Assembly (NCBI RefSeq): GCF_001431205.1
Contig: NZ_LGPC01000011.1
Span: forward strand, 1 to 64,000
DNA: 64,000 nt
Direction of reading: 5' to 3'
Source: Staphylococcus sp. NAM3COL9
GTDB taxonomy: Bacteria > Bacillota > Bacilli > Staphylococcales > Staphylococcaceae
The notes beneath the pieces are model-generated. The model saw only the letters and a program-made list of their open reading frames with translations, made no database searches and was not told where the DNA came from. The translations under genes and the position numbers were made by a program. Shown here in pieces: positions 31,067 through 39,984 of this stretch (positions within the stretch are counted from its first letter, which is position 1; each line of letters begins with the position of its first letter).

Positions 31067-33718
31067 ATGAGACTATATACAGACTTTCCTATTGAATTAG
31101 GGCAAGATTATAGATATAAAACAGTTGAGAACTTTAAAAATTTATTAGATGAACATAAAGCAAATAAGAAGAACTTTGAACATCACAAGACTGAAGAGAA
31201 ACATGCACACAAAGCTAAACAAATTGATTATAAACTCTCAAACGTTCACGATGAATTACAATATCAAGATGGACGCATTGAAACATTACTTGTAGGTCAT
31301 AATGGTGATGGAGTAGAAGAAGTTAAAGATAGTAGAACAGCTTTAGATGGTACCAATCAAAATCTATTGTCACAACGATTAAAATATGATTTTGAAAATA
31401 TAAACAAGAAGATTGATGATAATTATAATTACCTCAACAAGAAAATCGAGCGTATTGTGAACGTTAATGATTACGGTGCAGATCCAACAGGTGCACAGCT
31501 TTCTGATGAAGCATTTAAAGATGCGTTAGGTTCAGGTAATGTGCATGTTCATATGACAGCAGGAACTTACAAAATTAAAGATGGTATTAAGTTACCAAGT
31601 AATACAGTGCTATCAGGTGAAGGTATAGATATTACAACTATTGAACTATCTGATGACTCTCCTAGAAAAACAGTAACAATATCTAATAAGGAAATGGACG
31701 GGCATGCTCATAATATTGCTACTAAAGACTTTACTATACATGGTAACAAAGCTAGGTTTGATGAGAAATATGTGAGTGGTGGAGTTCAGTACAATCATCC
31801 AGCTCCTAGTGGCGGTTCCCTTTCATCTAACTTGAGATTTGCAGGGGTTAAATATGGTTACGCTTATAATATTAAATCTATAGATGCTTTACTTCATGGT
31901 TTTGATATAACACACGCAAGTGATGTTTATTTCTATGAAGGCGACGGTGTACGAGTTAATGAAGAATTAGAAAGTAAGTATATCCATATTGATAACTGTG
32001 AGTCAGTTGGACACGGTGATGATGGAATTACAACTCACGCATCAAGGTATCTTAACATTACTAACAACGTATGTCATGACCCTAAAAACTATCACGGGAA
32101 TAGTAATGGTATAGAGGTAGACGATGGTTCACAACACGTATTCTTAGGTAATAACAATACGTACAATAACCAATGCGGTGTCGAAATAAAAGCACATGCT
32201 GAAGCTAATGCAGCAGCAATGGTTGTAGTAGATGGTCATGTTTCTTATAAAGATAATCGTTCATATGTTGTAAGACATATCGGCCATCACAAAGCTACAG
32301 ACCCTAAATCTAAAACAGCTAAAGATGTAATGTTTAATAACATTGTTTCATTATATCCTTGGGAAAATGGAGTATATCCAACTTGGACACCTAGAGCAAT
32401 GGTTATTTGTGCTTATGAAAACGTATCAGTTAATAACTTCACTGCGATTGGAGATGGAACATTTACTTCAGGACAACCAGCTATAGCTGTTCAATATAGG
32501 GCTGAAAACGTTCAACTACACAATATTAATGTTCGTGGATTTAAGAATGCATCTGCTGATATTAAGATATATGGTGGAGATAACAGACCTAAGAAAGTTA
32601 CATTTAGTAATATTAATATTCACAAGTCTTCTAATAATATCGGCATTGCTGGTGGTGCAGGAGTTTATGATACTAAGATAATCGGAGCTAACTTAATTGG
32701 TAACGGTACAGGAAATGCTATTGAAATGTATAACTCAACTACAACTATCATGGGTGTTCAACATGAAGGTTATACAAACGGTGCAGTTATTATGAAAAAG
32801 ATTTACAAAGACGTTCCTACTGCTTTACGTGGAGGATTAGTAGCCGGTTCAACAGGTTCCGGAGCTATATCAAAACGTTCTGTTGTTCTCGCTTCTACTG
32901 GTGAATCATTTGCTTACAGTGACCGTTCTTGGTTACTTGGTGCTGGTATGAAGTCAGAAGCATACGGTTCACGTAGTGGTGTAATGAACTCATTGGAATC
33001 TAAAACTTCTCAAGGAAATTACTCACAAACTATTGTTAACTCTCGTGGTGTTAAAACTGAAGATAACTACATGTTTGCTATGGGTTATGGCACTGGTGGA
33101 GCTAAGTATGAGAATACTAGATTCCAAGTTAAAGGAACAAGTGGAACAGTTAAAGCCAAAGGTACGATTACAGCCGGACATGATTTTGGTGACTATGCTG
33201 AGTATTTTGAATCACAGTCAGGTCAAGCAATGCTTAATGGAACTATCGTTACTTTAGATGGTAGATTCATCCGTAAAGCTAACTCAAATGATAAACCAAT
33301 AGGAGTTATCTCAGGTACAGCCGGAATAATTCTAGGGGATGCAATGTTCCATCATAAAGATAAATTCTTAAAAGATGAGTTTGGTGTAACTCAAACTAGA
33401 GTAGAAGTTAAAGAGTGGCAAGATGATGAGGGGGAATGGTACTCAGAAGAGGTAGAAGTTCCTATTCCTAACCCTGATTACACTGAGAAAGATGAACAGT
33501 ATCTTTCACGTGCAGATAGACCGGAGTGGAACGTGGTAGGTTTAATGGGACAAGTCTTCACTAGAGTAGATCCTACTGTATCAGCTAATGACTATATCAA
33601 ACCTAATAAAGGTATTGGCACAAAAGATAATAATAACGGTTACTACAGAGTGTTGGATATTACAACACCTTACGATATTGAAAAAGGATACGGTGTAGCA
33701 GTCGTATTAGTAAAATAG
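31067..33718 (+). CDS. Tail fibre with pectin-lyase fold and self-cleaving Peptidase_G2 C-terminus (probable depolymerase)
   Basis: The 883-residue protein has a coiled-coil anchor (about 15-130), a right-handed beta-helix starting VNDYGADPTGAQLSDEAF (about 133) and running to about 640, and a C-terminal Peptidase_G2 chaperone domain (GHDFGDYAEYFES, about 705 to the end) that trims itself after trimer assembly. Pectin-lyase-fold fibres of staphylococcal phages include the Dpo7 exopolysaccharide depolymerase of phiIPLA7. Substrate here is unknown. Confidence 0.88.
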   Translation: MRLYTDFPIELGQDYRYKTVENFKNLLDEHKANKKNFEHHKTEEKHAHKAKQIDYKLSNVHDELQYQDGRIETLLVGHNGDGVEEVKDSRTALDGTNQNLLSQRLKYDFENINKKIDDNYNYLNKKIERIVNVNDYGADPTGAQLSDEAFKDALGSGNVHVHMTAGTYKIKDGIKLPSNTVLSGEGIDITTIELSDDSPRKTVTISNKEMDGHAHNIATKDFTIHGNKARFDEKYVSGGVQYNHPAPSGGSLSSNLRFAGVKYGYAYNIKSIDALLHGFDITHASDVYFYEGDGVRVNEELESKYIHIDNCESVGHGDDGITTHASRYLNITNNVCHDPKNYHGNSNGIEVDDGSQHVFLGNNNTYNNQCGVEIKAHAEANAAAMVVVDGHVSYKDNRSYVVRHIGHHKATDPKSKTAKDVMFNNIVSLYPWENGVYPTWTPRAMVICAYENVSVNNFTAIGDGTFTSGQPAIAVQYRAENVQLHNINVRGFKNASADIKIYGGDNRPKKVTFSNINIHKSSNNIGIAGGAGVYDTKIIGANLIGNGTGNAIEMYNSTTTIMGVQHEGYTNGAVIMKKIYKDVPTALRGGLVAGSTGSGAISKRSVVLASTGESFAYSDRSWLLGAGMKSEAYGSRSGVMNSLESKTSQGNYSQTIVNSRGVKTEDNYMFAMGYGTGGAKYENTRFQVKGTSGTVKAKGTITAGHDFGDYAEYFESQSGQAMLNGTIVTLDGRFIRKANSNDKPIGVISGTAGIILGDAMFHHKDKFLKDEFGVTQTRVEVKEWQDDEGEWYSEEVEVPIPNPDYTEKDEQYLSRADRPEWNVVGLMGQVFTRVDPTVSANDYIKPNKGIGTKDNNNGYYRVLDITTPYDIEKGYGVAVVLVK

Positions 33719-33729
33719 GGGGAAAATAA

Positions 33730-35259
33730 ATGGCTAATGGTATAGATAAAAAAGCCTTATTCAATTTAAAATCTGAACCTTATTTAAAACCAATCTCTGA
33801 TTTAGGGGTTGGTTTTTATAATTTAGATGAAAACACAGCAATACTAAGATTTCAATTAAGTAATACTAAAGGGCCACTATTAATTCACAATAATAATCTC
33901 ACAGCCTATGCTTACTTTGAATCAGCTAATGGAAGTACCTCAGATGTAATTGAGTTAGATATAGAAGACCCTAATAATGGAATCGTAACGATCACTTTAG
34001 ATAAAGAGTTTCTACAAGCTTCTACATCTACAAAGGTTAAAGGTCAAGTTTATATTGGCGTGAACAATGTAAGTGGGAATCCTGGATACAACGAAGTGGC
34101 AGTGTTTAGAGAATTTACATTCGAAGTAGCAGGTGCATTAATAAACAAAATTTCATCATTTACTAAGATTGAATATATTCGTATGTTTGACCAATTGAAA
34201 ATGCGTATTGAACAAAAAGTGAAAGATATTGAAGAAGCTATTGCAAATGGTGCAGATTATGTTGCTGAAATGAAGTCAGTATTACAACAAGGTATAGAAA
34301 CAATTACAAAACTTGTCGATGATAAAAAGTCAGATGTTCAAACCTATATCACTCAAGCTAAAGCTGATTTAGACACTACTAAGAATAGCACAATAGGAGA
34401 TATTACTACTCTATCAAATAATGCTAAATCAAGTGTACAGGATACAGCAGACACTTCTATTAACAGTATTACAGCTAAAGTTACAGAAGCTACTGAACAT
34501 GTAGATACTAAAGTTGCAGAGTTTAATCAAACAGTAGAGGATAACGGTTTCCTTACTCCTGAAAAGCTTACAGAAGACCTAACGGCTTTAGAATGGCAAA
34601 AATACAAATGGTCCAATGATGATGGAACAAGAATATATATTAGTAAAGAAAATATGATTGATAAAAACATTAATAGTTTTGACCCTGGTCTTTATGAGTT
34701 AGTTGCAAGTGATGTTTCAGAATCTAACGGATTACCAGCAGGATTTAATAGCTATATCATGCAACTTGATGTAACAGCATCAACTAATAGTAGAAAACAA
34801 TTCTTATTAAATATTAGTAGTAGAAATAAAAAGTTTTCAAAAACTATTCACACTGATGGAGTAGAAAGTGATTGGGAAGAACTTACAAACGCACAGAATG
34901 ATACAGGTTGGATTCCATTCACTATTACAAACGGTGGTAGAACTAATCCAGCTTATGGTTACGGCGGTTCTCGTAACGGTTTTGGATGTGCTTATAGAAC
35001 TGTAACTATTGGAACATTGACACAGAAATTTTTAAGAGTGAATGCAGACACGGTTGTTCATAATCAGTACATTGCCCAATTACCTGCTAACTTTGCTAAG
35101 AATCCTCAAGTTGGTTTTATAAGAGCTCCATTAGCTCACAATGGTACAAGTATTCTTGTTGAGAATGACGGTTCAGTTAGATTGTATATAGGTAACGAAA
35201 CAGAATGGGAAGCAAGCACTAGTAAATACATTTACGGTGAGATTAGTTGGATAGATTAA
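33730..35259 (+). CDS. Baseplate upper protein (BppU-type N-terminus) with receptor-binding-like C-terminus
   Basis: Residues 1-135 match the BppU/DUF2479 anchor (LFNLKSEPYLKPISDLGVGFYNLDENTAILRFQLSN). A coiled coil follows (about 150-275), then a middle domain and a C-terminal beta domain (NDTGWIPFTITNGG, FLRVNADTVVHNQYIAQLP, IYGEISWID) that resembles the end of the protein at 30483-31046. It is likely to contact cell-wall teichoic acid. Confidence 0.82.
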   Translation: MANGIDKKALFNLKSEPYLKPISDLGVGFYNLDENTAILRFQLSNTKGPLLIHNNNLTAYAYFESANGSTSDVIELDIEDPNNGIVTITLDKEFLQASTSTKVKGQVYIGVNNVSGNPGYNEVAVFREFTFEVAGALINKISSFTKIEYIRMFDQLKMRIEQKVKDIEEAIANGADYVAEMKSVLQQGIETITKLVDDKKSDVQTYITQAKADLDTTKNSTIGDITTLSNNAKSSVQDTADTSINSITAKVTEATEHVDTKVAEFNQTVEDNGFLTPEKLTEDLTALEWQKYKWSNDDGTRIYISKENMIDKNINSFDPGLYELVASDVSESNGLPAGFNSYIMQLDVTASTNSRKQFLLNISSRNKKFSKTIHTDGVESDWEELTNAQNDTGWIPFTITNGGRTNPAYGYGGSRNGFGCAYRTVTIGTLTQKFLRVNADTVVHNQYIAQLPANFAKNPQVGFIRAPLAHNGTSILVENDGSVRLYIGNETEWEASTSKYIYGEISWID

Positions 35260-35272
35260 GGAGGTTAAAAAG

Positions 35273-35674
35273 ATGTTTAAACAAGTGTTTTTATATAACG
35301 GTACACCTTATTTAGCTTACATGAATGAAGAGGGTGAATATGACTATCCTCAAGACGAATGGACAGATGTGGCTCCGCCTGAAGGTATTTACTCTCCATA
35401 TTACTTTGATGGTAATGAATGGATAGGCGCTACAAAAGAAGAATGGGAATCTCATAGACCTGAAAAGGAACCTCATATTCCAAAGGTGAATGAAATAATG
35501 TTAGCACAAGCTCAAATGCAAGTAACCAAGACAGCTAATCAATTAGTTAAAACTCAAAAGGAACAAGCAGAAACATTAACAGAGTTAACTAAGAAAGAAC
35601 AGCGACTAAAAGAAATTGAAGAACTACAAGCACAAACAATGCTTGAGATTGCCAAATTGAAAGGGGAAAATTAA
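35273..35674 (+). CDS. Small tail-region protein with C-terminal coiled coil
   Basis: The 133-residue protein starts with aromatic-rich repeats (FLYNGTPYLAYMNEEGEYDYP, YYFDGNEWIGATKEEW) and ends in a coiled coil (about 80-130). Similar proteins lie between the baseplate and XkdX genes in staphylococcal phages. Function unknown. AGGAGG precedes ATG. Confidence 0.65.
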   Translation: MFKQVFLYNGTPYLAYMNEEGEYDYPQDEWTDVAPPEGIYSPYYFDGNEWIGATKEEWESHRPEKEPHIPKVNEIMLAQAQMQVTKTANQLVKTQKEQAETLTELTKKEQRLKEIEELQAQTMLEIAKLKGEN

Positions 35675-35675
35675 T

Positions 35676-35828
35676 ATGTATCCAGGATTCGATTCTATCA
35701 AATATTTTTATGACATTAACTGTTACACAAACGAGGACATTCAAACGTATGTTGAGCTAGACGCATTGACTAAAGAACAGTATAAAGAAATCACTGGAGA
35801 AGATTACCCAGAACAACCACAAGTTTAG
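35676..35828 (+). CDS. XkdX-family small phage protein
   Basis: The 50-residue ORF has the family layout (KYFYDINCYTNEDIQTYVE, LTKEQYKEITGEDYP). It lies just before the holin gene, the usual place; role unknown. Its stop sits inside the loop of a terminator hairpin. Confidence 0.85.
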   Translation: MYPGFDSIKYFYDINCYTNEDIQTYVELDALTKEQYKEITGEDYPEQPQV

Positions 35829-35848
35829 GCTTGTGGTTTTATTTTATA
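35815..35848 (+). terminator. Terminator at the end of the tail operon
   Basis: AACCACAAG pairs with CTTGTGGTT around 6 bases, followed by TTATTTTAT. It overlaps the XkdX stop codon. Confidence 0.75.
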
Positions 35849-35865
35849 GAAAGTAGGTGGAGAAA

Positions 35866-36324
35866 ATGGAGGAAGTTACAGTGAAGTTTACAGAGACAGA
35901 AGCATTTCATACCTTTATTTATGCTGGAGATTTAAAATTATTATATTTTTTAATGATATTAATGGCATTAGATATAGGTACTGGGATTGGTAAAGCAATT
36001 AAAAATAAAAATTTATGGAGCAGAAAAGCTTTATTCGGTTTTTCTAGGAAAATATTTATATTCTTCATTGTTATTCTAGCAAATATAATTGATCAAGTAC
36101 TTGGATTAAACGGTGGACTTGTTGTATTGACTATATTCTTTTACATGGCTAATGAAGGATTAAGTATTGTAGAAAATTGTGCTGAAATGGGAGTTCTCAT
36201 ACCTAAAGAAATATCGGAAAAATTAAATGTAATTAAATCAACGAAAAACGATACAACAGATAACTTAAAAAATGATTTTATAAATGAAAATAGTACAAAA
36301 GATGAGGAATCGTTACGGAAGTAA
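35866..36324 (+). CDS. Phage holin (Phage_holin_4 / TcdE-like)
   Basis: ATG 35866 after GGTGGA gives 152 residues. There are about three hydrophobic helices (about 22-42, 62-82, 85-105), with the family motif LDIGTGIGKAIKNKNLWSRK between the first two, and a polar C-terminal tail. It would form membrane lesions that release the endolysin. Confidence 0.88.
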   Translation: MEEVTVKFTETEAFHTFIYAGDLKLLYFLMILMALDIGTGIGKAIKNKNLWSRKALFGFSRKIFIFFIVILANIIDQVLGLNGGLVVLTIFFYMANEGLSIVENCAEMGVLIPKEISEKLNVIKSTKNDTTDNLKNDFINENSTKDEESLRK

Positions 36325-36335
36325 CGGCTTTTTTA
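36311..36335 (+). terminator. Hairpin overlapping the holin stop
   Basis: CGTTAC and GTAACG pair around GGAA, followed by GCTTTTTTATT. The stem overlaps the stop codon and precedes the endolysin ribosome site. Confidence 0.6.
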
Positions 36336-36361
36336 TTATGAAATAAGGAGATGTTTTATAT

Positions 36362-37738
36362 ATGAAGAAACAAGATGGAGTTAAATGGGCAGTTAAAAAT
36401 ATAGGAAATAGACTTACTGATGATCAACCTTATGGTGCGCAATGTGCAACATTTATTATTGAGTTTACTAAAAAGTATTGGAATGTTCACCCACAAGGGC
36501 ACGCAAAAGACTTTATTAACTATAAATGGCCTAAAGGATTTCAAGTTATCAAAGGTAAAAATCAAATACCACAACCTGGAGACATCTTTGTGTTTGGTGG
36601 GAAATACGGACATACAGGTATAGTTACAGAAGCCAACGGAACATACTTTAATAGTATAGATCAAAACTTTTATAACGCTAATTTAACTAAAGGAAGTCCA
36701 GCAGCATTTGTTGAAGACCATGAGTATGGTGATTTCTTGGGTGTAATTAGACCACCATATGAAGATGATGAAAAAGGTGCGGTTTCTAAATCAACTAAGA
36801 TCCAAACGATTAATCACACTATTAATTATAAGATGTCTAAACGTAGCGGTAGTGTGAAAGGTGTTGTAATCCATAACACGGCAGGTAATGCATCTGCTAA
36901 ACAAGACTATAAGAGCCTAAGTAACGCATCGGTATCAAGATATGAAGCAGGTATTGCTCACTATTATATCGATAGAAATACAGTATGGCGTGCGATTGAT
37001 ACGTATAGTGTAGCTTGGCATGTGGCTGATGCTAACGGTAATAATAGCTATTTAGGTTATGAAGTTAACGAGTCAATGAACGCTAGTAATAAAGACTTCA
37101 TGGCAAACGAACAAGCAACGTTTAAAAAGGCTGCAGCTGATATGTTGTACTATGGATTACCAGTTAACAGAGAAACGGTAATGCTCCATAATCAATTTGT
37201 ACCAACAGCTTGTCCACATAGAAGTATGGCACTTCATACTGGATTTGACCCAGTACGACAAGGTATAGCACCTCAAAGTGTTAGAAATCAATTGAAAGAT
37301 TACTTCATTCAAGAGATTAAAAAATATTACAACGATCCATCATTAAAAGCTGGTGCACCTGCAAGTGATGATGTGCCAGATAAATCTACTATTCCAACAG
37401 AAAAAGAACAATCTAAACCCGCTAATGAACATGGTTCATCAGTTGGTAATGGATGGAAAAAGAATAGTTGGGGAATTTTATGGAAGAAAAAATCTGCTTC
37501 ATTCACGTGTAAAGTTTCAGAAGGTATTGTTACAAGATATACTGGACCTAGTTTACACAATCCAATTGCTGGTGGTTTAGAATACGGTCAAACAGTTAAT
37601 TATAGTGAAATACAAGATTATGAAGGATACATCTGGATTAGTTGGGACGTATACAGTGGTGCTACAGTGTACATGCCAATAGGTAAATCAGATGGCAAAG
37701 GTAATAGAGTTGGCAAAGCATGGGGCACATTTAGTTAA
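36362..37738 (+). CDS. Endolysin: CHAP, amidase_2 and SH3b domains
   Basis: The 458-residue lysin has an N-terminal CHAP endopeptidase (catalytic Cys in GAQCATF about residue 27, His in KYGHTGIV about 82), a central N-acetylmuramoyl-L-alanine amidase (VVIHNTAGNAS, GIAHYYIDR, CPHRSM zinc ligands; about 165-300) and a C-terminal SH3b wall-binding domain (about 375-450). A Pro/Ser linker connects them. It cuts stem-peptide bridges and the amide bond at lysis. No signal peptide, so it depends on the holin. Confidence 0.95.
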   Translation: MKKQDGVKWAVKNIGNRLTDDQPYGAQCATFIIEFTKKYWNVHPQGHAKDFINYKWPKGFQVIKGKNQIPQPGDIFVFGGKYGHTGIVTEANGTYFNSIDQNFYNANLTKGSPAAFVEDHEYGDFLGVIRPPYEDDEKGAVSKSTKIQTINHTINYKMSKRSGSVKGVVIHNTAGNASAKQDYKSLSNASVSRYEAGIAHYYIDRNTVWRAIDTYSVAWHVADANGNNSYLGYEVNESMNASNKDFMANEQATFKKAAADMLYYGLPVNRETVMLHNQFVPTACPHRSMALHTGFDPVRQGIAPQSVRNQLKDYFIQEIKKYYNDPSLKAGAPASDDVPDKSTIPTEKEQSKPANEHGSSVGNGWKKNSWGILWKKKSASFTCKVSEGIVTRYTGPSLHNPIAGGLEYGQTVNYSEIQDYEGYIWISWDVYSGATVYMPIGKSDGKGNRVGKAWGTFS

Positions 37739-37823
37739 ATCATGTAGCGTTGGTAACAACAATATGTTAAGTTAAAGGAAGACATTTGCAAGGGGTTGCA
37801 AATATTTTGATACACTATTTTAG

Positions 37824-37853
37824 AAAGGCATCTCTTTGTGAGGTGTCTTTTTT
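37824..37853 (+). terminator. Terminator between endolysin and lipoprotein gene
   Basis: AAAGGCATCTC pairs with GAGGTGTCTTT around TTTGT, then a T run. Just upstream are an 8-bp inverted repeat ATTTGCAA/TTGCAAAT (37784-37803) and an extended -10-like TGATACACT, perhaps a lysogen-specific promoter for the next gene. Confidence 0.7.
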
Positions 37854-37873
37854 AAAAAGAAAGGAAATAGATA

Positions 37874-38296
37874 ATGATGAAAAAATTCTTGGGTATATCA
37901 ATATTATTAGCAATAAGTTTTATAATAGTAGCTTGTGGTGCTTCTGGAAACGAAAAAAGCAATAAAAATGAAAGTACTAACACTGAAAAGCAGACTAGCA
38001 AAGAAGCTCAAGTAAACACTTTATACGGTGAATTAACTATAACAAGCGAAAAAGTAAATGGTTCGTTTTATGACTCGGAGAATAGAACGAAGTATATAAT
38101 TGACTCTGAGGGTAATATCAAAAAAATTATAGATAAATCTAATAAAGAACAATCACCCAAAAAATTTATGCAAAATGATGCACAAAAAACAAAAAATATT
38201 TCTGAGAACGTAAATAAATACCATTCAAAATCGTTAAACAAGGATTATAAAGTAATTCAAAAAAAAGATGTATTAATTGTCGTTCCATATAAATAA
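37874..38296 (+). CDS. Prophage-encoded lipoprotein, unknown function
   Basis: The 140-residue product has a lipoprotein signal (KKFLGISILLAISFIIVAC) with lipobox cysteine at about 21, a Ser/Asn/Lys-rich spacer and a small polar C-terminal domain. It follows the lysis genes and a terminator, so it is probably expressed in the lysogen. Candidate for surface protection or host modification; no family known. Confidence 0.75.
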   Translation: MMKKFLGISILLAISFIIVACGASGNEKSNKNESTNTEKQTSKEAQVNTLYGELTITSEKVNGSFYDSENRTKYIIDSEGNIKKIIDKSNKEQSPKKFMQNDAQKTKNISENVNKYHSKSLNKDYKVIQKKDVLIVVPYK

Positions 38297-38417
38297 TATC
38301 TTGTTGGAATAAGCGGAATATTCTGATGATATAATAACTATCTCTTTGCTAATGAATTTTAATCAATTTAGTATTTTCAATAAAAAGATGTCACTTCGGT
38401 AGCATCTAACAGGTTTT

Positions 38418-38450
38418 AACGTTACTCTTCATGAGTGGCGTTTTTATATT
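38418..38450 (+). terminator. Terminator 1 of the series
   Basis: AACGTTACTC pairs with GAGTGGCGTT around TTCAT, then TTTATATT. Confidence 0.65.
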
Positions 38451-38606
38451 ATTGTTCCAATAGATATCGCGAATGTCATTAACTCCAATTTATTATTTTA
38501 CAACCACTCCAAGAGGGGGTAATTTTTTGTTTAGTAACTATAATAAAGTGGTAATGTATAATTACAATTGTTGTTAGACATATTGTCGCTACGTTTAAGT
38601 ATATGT

Positions 38607-38643
38607 AGGGTAGGCACCGTCATGTGCTTGCCCTATTTTTTTT
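38607..38643 (+). terminator. Terminator 2 of the series
   Basis: AGGGTAGGCAC pairs with GTGCTTGCCCT around CGTCAT, followed by eight T residues after one A. Strong. Confidence 0.75.
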
Positions 38644-38678
38644 ATTGCATTTTTAATAGAGAATTGTTATCATTTAGT

Positions 38679-38710
38679 CACTATCTAATATTTATTTTGT
38701 TTAGATAGTG
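38679..38710. repeat. Perfect 10-bp inverted repeat
   Basis: CACTATCTAA and TTAGATAGTG are separated by 12 bases without a T run. It lies between terminators 2 and 3 and could be an operator or RNA stem. Confidence 0.6.
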
Positions 38711-38788
38711 TTATTACTAAACTGCTCTTTAATAGTGGTATTTAGAATGAATCTTTTTCAAATGCCCTCCTATAATAATTTATGATTA

Positions 38789-38820
38789 AAACCCGCCAAC
38801 ATGGCGGGTTTATTTTTTTT
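38789..38820 (+). terminator. Terminator 3 of the series
   Basis: AAACCCGCC pairs with GGCGGGTTT around AACAT, then a long T run. Strong. Confidence 0.8.
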
Positions 38821-38989
38821 ATATAAACAAAAAAATTTAAACGAAATAAAAAAACAAGATATACTTTACTCTAAAATATTTTTATAATTACTTCATGTCC
38901 TTCTTGTAATAATGGTTTTTGTTTAATTTAACCAAATAAGGGAATAAAAAGTAGGCACATGGATTTCCCTCGATGTGTAAAAATATGTT

Positions 38990-39018
38990 CGTCACTCTTA
39001 ATTGAGTGGCGTTTTTTT
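38990..39018 (+). terminator. Terminator 4 of the series
   Basis: CGTCACTC pairs with GAGTGGCG around TTAATT, then seven T residues. Closely similar to terminator 1. Confidence 0.7.
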
Positions 39019-39146
39019 AATTTCTAAATTTACTGATAAGAAAGGATGGATTAAAAACGAAAAGTATTAGAGTAGTATTAAGTGTAAATAATATGTTAGT
39101 GTGGATATAGATATTTTCAGCCAAAATATCGGACACTTTCTTAGCT

Positions 39147-39176
39147 AAGACATCTCTTACGAGGTGTCTTTTTTAT
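39147..39176 (+). terminator. Terminator 5 of the series
   Basis: AAGACATCTC pairs with GAGGTGTCTT around TTAC, then TTTTATT. Similar to the one after the endolysin gene. Confidence 0.7.
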
Positions 39177-39232
39177 TGTATTATGAAAATTACGCTTATA
39201 GACACTTTTGTTATTATGTATTTGTCATAATA

Positions 39233-39265
39233 AAACAATCACATTTTACGTGGTTGTTTTTTATT
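39233..39265 (+). terminator. Terminator 6 of the series
   Basis: AAACAATCAC pairs with GTGGTTGTTT around a short A/T loop, then T-rich sequence. Confidence 0.65.
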
Positions 39266-39424
39266 ATTACTTGTAATATATAGAATATTCTGATAATATG
39301 TTAAATAGCCTTTCATATTTCAATCTTTTTTAAATTATTAGTTTTATATCCATTGGGCGACTCGGCGCCTTTTTGAATTAATAACGGAGTGTATGAACTA
39401 ACGCTTTCTAAATATCTTTATATT

Positions 39425-39456
39425 GACGCCATTTTGTCCAAGTGGCGTCTTTTTTA
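39425..39456 (+). terminator. Terminator 7 of the series
   Basis: GACGCCATTT pairs with AAGTGGCGTC around the TGTCC loop, then TTTTTTATT, 46 bp before the YolD-like gene. Confidence 0.7.
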
Positions 39457-39502
39457 TTGCTTAATACGAACAAGTGTTCCATTATATTTATGAGGTGAAA
39501 AA

Positions 39503-39916
39503 ATGGTGGTTAACCCAGACGCTCCAGATGAATATGAATATGAATATGAATCCGATTATCGTAATATACCACGCGAATTTTTAAATCCACGTATACCCGA
39601 AGGTAGAGGAATTGTTAAGTGGAACGCCTTTTCCACAATGCCTGAACAGCATGAGCGTTTGAAAGAATATGTGCAAGACCAAAATATAATAGAAAAGCCT
39701 GAACTAAGCGATGACCAATTAAATATTTTAAATGATACATTGATATTTAAAATGTACAACGATCCAGTGATAGAAGTTAGGTATTTTGTAAAAGGTTTTA
39801 TACAAATAATTGAAGGTTACATACACAAAGTAGATGTACATGAGCAATTACTCTATTTATATGAAGAAACTGGTTTAAGTAAGGTAAATTTAAAGGACAT
39901 TGGGGAGATAAATTGA
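39503..39916 (+). CDS. YolD-like protein
   Basis: The 137-residue protein matches YolD-like family features: DYRNIPREFLNPRIPEGRGIVKWNAFSTMPEQ, then a GFIQIIEGYIHKVD strand pair. YolD proteins are linked with Y-family DNA polymerases and the SOS response in Firmicutes, but no polymerase gene is nearby. It begins with an unusual Glu/Tyr repeat (EYEYEYESDY) from a tandem GAATAT array. GAGGTG precedes ATG. Confidence 0.82.
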   Translation: MVVNPDAPDEYEYEYESDYRNIPREFLNPRIPEGRGIVKWNAFSTMPEQHERLKEYVQDQNIIEKPELSDDQLNILNDTLIFKMYNDPVIEVRYFVKGFIQIIEGYIHKVDVHEQLLYLYEETGLSKVNLKDIGEIN

Positions 39917-39984
39917 AATAATATTTTGTTTTGTTAAGTAGTTTTGTGGTAAAAGAACTGTAATGATTCTAGGAGGTAATGTTG

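Larger units (their letters stand above)
38300..39502. other. Gene-poor 1.2-kb stretch with serial terminators
   Basis: No convincing ORF is seen on either strand. At least seven rightward hairpin-plus-T-run terminators lie at 38418-39456, spaced 90-200 bp. A near-repeat of GAATATTCTGATNATAT occurs at 38318 and 39283. The layout suggests several short transcripts (small RNAs) or successive decayed cassettes. Confidence 0.55.
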
